Below, one piece after another: positions 59,055 to 64,000 of a stretch of DNA of 64,000 nucleotides. The position numbers and the translations under genes were made by a program. This DNA is from Piezodorus guildinii. Its lineage: Eukaryota; Arthropoda; Insecta; Hemiptera; Pentatomidae. Numbering within the stretch: position 1 is the first letter of the stretch; each line of letters begins with the position of its first letter. The stretch spans positions 100,790,426-100,854,425 of the forward strand of contig CM041292.1 of the NCBI GenBank assembly GCA_023052935.1. The letters run 5' to 3'. The notes below the pieces were generated by a model. The model was not told the DNA's origin. It saw only the letters and a list, made by a program, of their open reading frames with translations, and did not search any database.

Positions 59055-60856
59055 TTGTGCGCGAAACACACGACTTTCACTTACCTCTGTTATTAATAAC
59101 AATTTATGAATTTTTAATCAAATTTAGAAACGAAAATAAATTGTTAAAGAATTATTTACATTTGACTTTTATAGAAATATGTTATTAAATATTATGCTAT
59201 AATATTATCTACAAAATTCAGTACCTTTTTTCGGCTTTTCATCACCCCGTGTTAAAAATAGGTGATCAGATTTTTAGATGGGCAAAGCGGGACAACTCTG
59301 AAGGAGGGGGGGAAGGCGGAGGTATCAAAAACAAATTTTCATACGGAATAAAAATAATATCTTATATTTTTTTTTATTTTTAACATAAGTACAATTTATA
59401 AATATCAAAAATGTATAATATTTTATTCCTTGACATATTTTTGATTTGATTGAATTTGTTTCATTAAATTGTTGTCATTTTTGAAAATATTGTAAAAAAT
59501 ATTTGTCATATCATTTTTGACACATAAAATGGCTTTCAAAGTTTAAACATTTAATTTTGATTTTCCTGATGGCCACATTTAATTCACTGTAGAAAAACTT
59601 AAAGATATATTCAAAATATAAATTAATTTGTAATTATCTAACTGTTATTTAGTAATTACAATATTATATGTCTGTGAGAATCAAAAAAATTATTAAAATG
59701 TCGATGATAAACACATACAGTACAAATATGCGTTTTACGTTCGCAAAATTTCGCCGAATTAATTTGCCTTAAACATTATTTACATTAACATATTTTATCG
59801 TTGTTTATAACGAACTTAGTTTAATTGACTTTAAATATTGGCAACATTTTATTGGTATACTTCTTTCTAAAAATTTTTTTTAAGGATAAGGTCGGTGATA
59901 TAAATTTTGTCATCAATATAAAATATGAAGACTACGAGTATTTTAAGCTGAGTTCAAGACAATTTATGTAGTTATGAAATCTATGAATAAATTATTTACC
60001 TTAATTTTCTATGGTATGTAGCAGATTTGTAATATTTATTTGTTTAATTAGCTTGCTAGCATGCAGTACGAACACGAAGTGTTTCATCTGAGAGACAAAT
60101 ACAATGGAACTGGAAAGCAAGAGCAATATGTTAGTCGTCATAGCCCGTGGGATTCTTGGATCGCAAAACAATGATTTTCATGAATATAGAATTTAACTTA
60201 ATTGTAAAAGTCGGAACTTTTAAAAAACGTCGCGGTACAAGGGACAAATTTTGAACAATCGGGACTGTTCCTGTAGGACGTCTGGTCACAGCGATGACAG
60301 CGCCGTCAAGTGGCCAAGCGATGAAAGAATTACATAAAAAAATATTTCGGGTCTTTTCTCCTTTAGTTGTAAATCAAATTTGCATATTTAGGCGTTATTT
60401 ATCAATTCTAATAAGATGATGTGCCTACATTTTCTAAATCTACAAAATTGAAGATACTTTAAAGGAACAAAATTTAAAATATCTGCATTTAAGCCCTATC
60501 AGCCTAGTACAATCAGAATAAAACCTACATGATATTAAATCGTTATTGCCGTTTTTGGGAAAATCGTAAAAAGGTGCTAAATGCGTGGGCTAAAGTAGGA
60601 CTTAAGTTCAGCTGATTTTAGTGAAAAAGTTGTCGTAACATTTCGGGCGTATAGTAGCCTTAAATATGAAATTTCAGTTCCGTACGACTAACGGTTTTTG
60701 CGATAGATTTGGCACACACAGCCCTTTTTTGGGGACTTGGTCATTTAGACTCAGAAGACCCTAAAACGTGTATTTACGTCGAAAATTGGAATTCGAAAAT
60801 TTTCACGATCGCAATACTTTCTTTTACTATATATAGTAAGAGAAAGTAAAAATAAA
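59055..60856 (-). mobile_element. TACT repeat, antisense copy carrying an insertion
   Basis: The right end has the 5' terminus ('cttactatatatagtaa' palindrome within 60827-60846; 'aaaacgtgtatttacg', 'gattgcgatcg'-type blocks). The left end has the 3' terminus ('cacacgactttcacttacct' at 59078-59097, preceded by an A-run from 59038). The middle is interrupted between about 59265 and 60310. Confidence 0.78.
59258..60300. mobile_element. Candidate transposon inserted in the TACT repeat
   Basis: Left edge 'ggtgatcagatttttagatg' and right edge, inverted, 'gtgaccagacgtcctacagg' are imperfect inverted repeats with shared 'gtgaYcaga' and, further in, 'gggacaa' / 'gtcccga' blocks. The interior is non-coding. 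No clear target duplication was found, and part of the host repeat is missing at the junction, so boundaries are approximate. Confidence 0.45.
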
Positions 60857-61838
60857 AAAATAAAACTTTCTTTTTTCGATAGCGGTATAGACCGTGTACC
60901 TTACCGCTATTCTCGATGATAAGCTAAAGTGTAGTTCATCATTAGTCCCTACACCTATTCTTGTGAGTTGTAGCGACTAGTTGGCCGAGTAAATCCCCAT
61001 TTTATTTTACCCTCTGTAGAGTCTCCCTGGTGCTGGGTTTTGAACCTTGCAGTTGAGTTGCAGGTGAAAACTATACTATAAAAGAGAATGCTGAAGTACC
61101 TAATGTGTACCTAGTAAAATTTCTAAAGAAAGAAGCGATTAAGGAGCGGCAAGAGCGGTATGAATGAGATGCACAATCTAAACGAATGAATAATTATAAA
61201 GCTCAACCAACAGTGAGCCTCATACCATGGTTTGTCCTGAACCTACTTCTGCAATACATATAAACAGGTTACCGATAAATTTTGAATATTTTTATTTTAT
61301 AAAAGATTCTTCCGCACCATCATGTACGTGTAAACCAACACTTTGTAAAGCTTTAAGGTTTCGAGGTGCTCCATCGACCAGCTAGAAGTGATATTTAGAA
61401 ACATCCATCTTCAAACCACCCTGCGTGTATTAGGTAAGGGGTGGTGGCAGCATCAGCACTTTAGAACGATTCAGCCAATTTTGATGAAATATGATACATA
61501 CTTTTCTAGCGGAGCTATCAACGATCCAAGGGGCATATATCATCTCTTCTTCATCGGAGATCGAGATAACCCATATTTATTGAGTAAATATATTCTGCTA
61601 GAGAGATTTGCTCAACGAAACGGAAAAGGAAGGTGTTGGTAAAACTTAGTTAACATTTCTTTTGACCTACAAAGCTTACAACTGAATTAGCTCGCCTTTT
61701 CTAACGCTCACCCCTTCCAATCACTTAGTTTTAAAAATAATCAAATATTTACGTTTAAGTCCTTTTTTATCAAACGTTTTTTTTAAAAAAAAGTTATATT
61801 TTCTCCATCTCTCTATTGAATATTTTATATATTTATAT

Positions 61839-61885
<47 letters not shown>

Positions 61886-62039
61886 TCCAATCTTTCAATC
61901 ATTCTTAAGGGATTCTTAATAATAAATGTTATTTTATAAAATGTAATCCCTTTAAGCTTCAATTAGCTTTTGATATAAAGAAAATATAAATACATAAAAA
62001 ATATCACATATAGAACAGTATACAGCTCATCCACAACAC
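60857..62039. other. No supported gene; (TA)n at 61829-61882
   Basis: Contains an 84-codon frame (61388-61642) without recognisable motif and probable repeat debris around 61380-61640. A broken (TA)n lies at its right part. Confidence 0.4.
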
Positions 62040-62689
62040 ACCCTAGGGTCACCTTCCCTAAGAGCCGCCCCAGATGGGGGTGCAAGTCAGGTTGCTTCGA
62101 GGCGGTAGCCCCTCCACCTGACTCAGAGGCTATGAATTGGGCTGATAACCCCTACCTCTTAAATCTAAATTATTCCGAAACCTCAAGAAACGTTAGCCGG
62201 ATTGTCAAAAAGGAATAGAAATAGCTCTCGTCACAAGGACTTCACTAGGCTAGGATGGATTACACCCTGCGTGGTAGTATTACGACAGTAGTGATGGTTA
62301 GGAGAGAATTCACCCTGCAGTGTAGGATAGACGAAGATAATTCACCCTGCGTGGTAGTAGCACGACATTAGTGTAGGATAGAAGGAGAGAAGGTACCAGA
62401 AAGAAGTTAAAAGAAGATAGACCAGGTAATATTACATAGGCAAAGATATTCTGACCTAGGGAGATACCAAAGTGGTGATATGAAGTGCTGAGCAAGCTCT
62501 TGGGGATGTTAGTCATACATATCGATAATTGACGGTAAGAGCTATGCTACCAGACTAGCGTCTAGTCTCTAGATCAAATTACCTTGACGGCTTTATTTAT
62601 TCTTATGAAGCAGTTACATAGATAAAAATATTTACAATGACATTAATTAGTAACAATATACAGTATTATTGGTTTGTACGTCTTCATAT

Positions 62690-63025
62690 ATTTGGCCAGT
62701 AATCCATATGGCCGCCGTTAGCGCTATCTGTGAGCGAGCGTGTGAAGCATACGCCGCAACCTGTAACGAAAATGGCCAAAGACTAGTAAATTTCTGCGCA
62801 TCGCAGAGTCTCGTTATAGGCAGCAGTCTTGTCCCTCATAAGAGGATCCATCTAGGTACTTGGCAATCTCCAGACGGGAATTCTGTGAACCAGATCGATA
62901 ATTTCTTGATCAGTGGAAGACATAAATCCAACCTTATGGATGTTCGAGCATATCGAGGGGCTAACATGGACACAGATCATTACCTAAATCATAGCACGAG
63001 TGAGAGCCAGCATCTCGAATGTTGA
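62690..63025 (+). pseudogene. LINE endonuclease C-terminal half
   Basis: Frame with 'NENGQRLVNFCASQSLVIGS', 'HKRIHLGTWQSPDGN', 'VNQIDNFLISGRHKSNLMDV' and 'YRGANMDTDHYL', the final APE endonuclease motifs. The catalytic SDH is changed to TDH, and NQIDH to NQIDN. A stop follows at 63023-63025 and a frameshift before the next part. Confidence 0.85.
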
Positions 63026-63189
63026 GAAAATACGAGGACATAGAATCAAGAAGCTTAACATATCAAAACTTGAAGATCCTCAAGAAAGCGATTTAATGAA
63101 AATCGGCGAATAGATCATACTCAATAGACACCAATGTTGACGAGATATGGTCAGCAAATAAAACTACAGTATATGAGGCTGTACTGTAC

Positions 63190-63444
63190 CTCTTTTTAAA
63201 GGAACCGGACGTTGTTAAAATAATAAAGATTAGAAGGCTTCGATGGGCAGGCCATGTGGCCAGGATGGACGCACAGGAAATTCCAAGGAAGCTCTTCGAT
63301 GAAGAACTGCATGGAACACGAGCAAGAGGCCGCCCCAAACTACGATGGACTGTTGGTGTGAAGGAAGATGCAAGAAACCTGCTTGGTATTCGGAGCTGGA
63401 GGACATCGGCACTCAACAGAATTAAATGGCGAAAGCTACTTTAG
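63190..63444 (+). pseudogene. LINE ORF2 C-terminus
   Basis: 'EPDVVKIIKIRRLRWAGHVA' leads to 'RGRPKLRWTVGVKEDARNLL' and 'WRTSALNRIKWRKLL', then TAG. This is the standard C-terminal tail of insect RTE-like ORF2 proteins. It sits less than 200 bases after the endonuclease remnant, showing the RT domain deletion. Confidence 0.85.
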
Positions 63445-63489
63445 GAGGCCAGGACCCAGTAATGGGTTGTAGAGCCGACTGATGATGAT

Positions 63490-64000
63490 ATAGAAAATAT
63501 ATTGTAAGTGTTATAAAATATAAAACAAATTTTAAACGTCTTCAATATCAATTATGCCTTATCCTCCAGAATAGTCTTATTTTCGCTTAGGGTGGATGAG
63601 TCTCTTTGCAGTTGATCCGCTTCTGAAGGCAGATTAATGATGTCCATATACACTGCAATGGAGAAAAATTAGAAGTTGTCATGGAGTTTGCCTACCAAGG
63701 AACGGTATTTCTATGTATCTGGAAAAGTTGATTTATTAATACTAAACAGAATAAACAAAGGAAATGCAATCTACTTATAACACTGTTGTAAAAAACACAG
63801 AGGTAGGTAAGAAATTCAAGCTCCATATATTTCACACGTTCACGCCACACAGTGGGCAAAATCGCCACTTTAGGTGGACAAAAGTCAAGTCAAAAGTTTG
63901 GAATTATCCAGTGCTTTACCTTTTTAATATTATTTGGCAAGACCCTTAATACTAATATTTTCCGCCATACCGTGTTTACAAAAAAATAGTAAATGAGTGA
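63490..64000. other. No recognisable feature
   Basis: AT-rich sequence to the window end. A 61-codon frame at 63764-63949 shows no motif. Confidence 0.4.

Larger units (their letters stand above)
62040..63480 (+). mobile_element. RTE-like LINE with the reverse transcriptase deleted
   Basis: 5' leader from about 62040 (GC-richer; duplicated 'caccctgcgtggtagta' blocks at 62264 and 62345), an endonuclease end, a short linker, the ORF2 C-terminus, and a 3' end with 'tgatgatgat' (63480-63489). The RT core, several hundred codons, is absent. It is therefore a non-autonomous deletion derivative or a rearranged pseudogene. Confidence 0.7.

Noticed and set aside
60960..61080. Second tRNA-like SINE ('ttggccgagt', 'gggttttgaacc')
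   Set aside because: Box matches are too degenerate, and no tail or duplication was found.

Overview
This is a eukaryotic window, very AT-rich, with no intact host gene that I can recognise. The content points to a large, transposon-rich arthropod genome, most likely an insect. The evidence is non-LTR retrotransposons of the CR1-like, Jockey, I, R1-like and RTE groups, a mariner remnant, a hAT-type non-autonomous element, tRNA-derived SINEs and long (TA)n tracts. The species cannot be named from the sequence. Nearly every open reading frame of note belongs to a mobile element. Family calls rest on motifs and on comparing copies inside the window, not on database searches.

Layout. 0-5.4 kb: tail of an antisense CR1-like LINE, a palindromic mariner derivative (826-1500), an antisense LINE scrap (3480-3950). 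5.5-11.5 kb: a nearly complete CR1-like LINE with a PHD-finger ORF1, an unusual in-frame hydrophobic tandem-repeat reading frame, and an ORF2 (endonuclease plus reverse transcriptase) broken by one stop. 11.5-17.45 kb: Jockey-clade copy A, whose 3' UTR carries a nested antisense I-like element with a 14-bp target-site duplication. 21.2-25.9 kb: a foldback MITE, a tRNA-like SINE, a CR1-like 3' end and an R1-like remnant. 28.1-33.7 kb: Jockey copy B inserted into an antisense gag remnant of a second Jockey family. 34.5-38.5 kb: a SINE 3' part and an RTE-type LINE with three stops and no frameshift. 39-50.6 kb: several copies of a ~900-bp non-coding repeat (called here the TACT repeat), Jockey fragments, and a full SINE with a perfect 14-bp target-site duplication. 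50.7-53.95 kb: antisense Jockey copy C and a second-family Jockey 3' end. 55.2-57.7 kb: an antisense CR1-like 3' end and a hAT-type element with 8-bp duplication. 58.5-63.5 kb: an RNase H scrap, an antisense TACT repeat with its own insertion, and a LINE that has lost its reverse transcriptase.

How the parts work together. The CR1-like, Jockey and RTE units are autonomous-type retrotransposons: ORF1 makes an RNA-binding protein and ORF2 supplies endonuclease and reverse transcriptase for target-primed insertion. SINEs and TACT repeats are non-coding and would need proteins from elsewhere. Every copy here carries stops, frameshifts or truncations, so none looks active as read.

The most unusual object is the region between ORF1 and ORF2 of the CR1-like LINE (about 6.8-8.26 kb). 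It is a ~50-62-residue hydrophobic repeat in alternating A/B types, with all unit lengths multiples of three. It lies in the same frame as the end of ORF1 and overlaps the ORF2 start by 8 bases.
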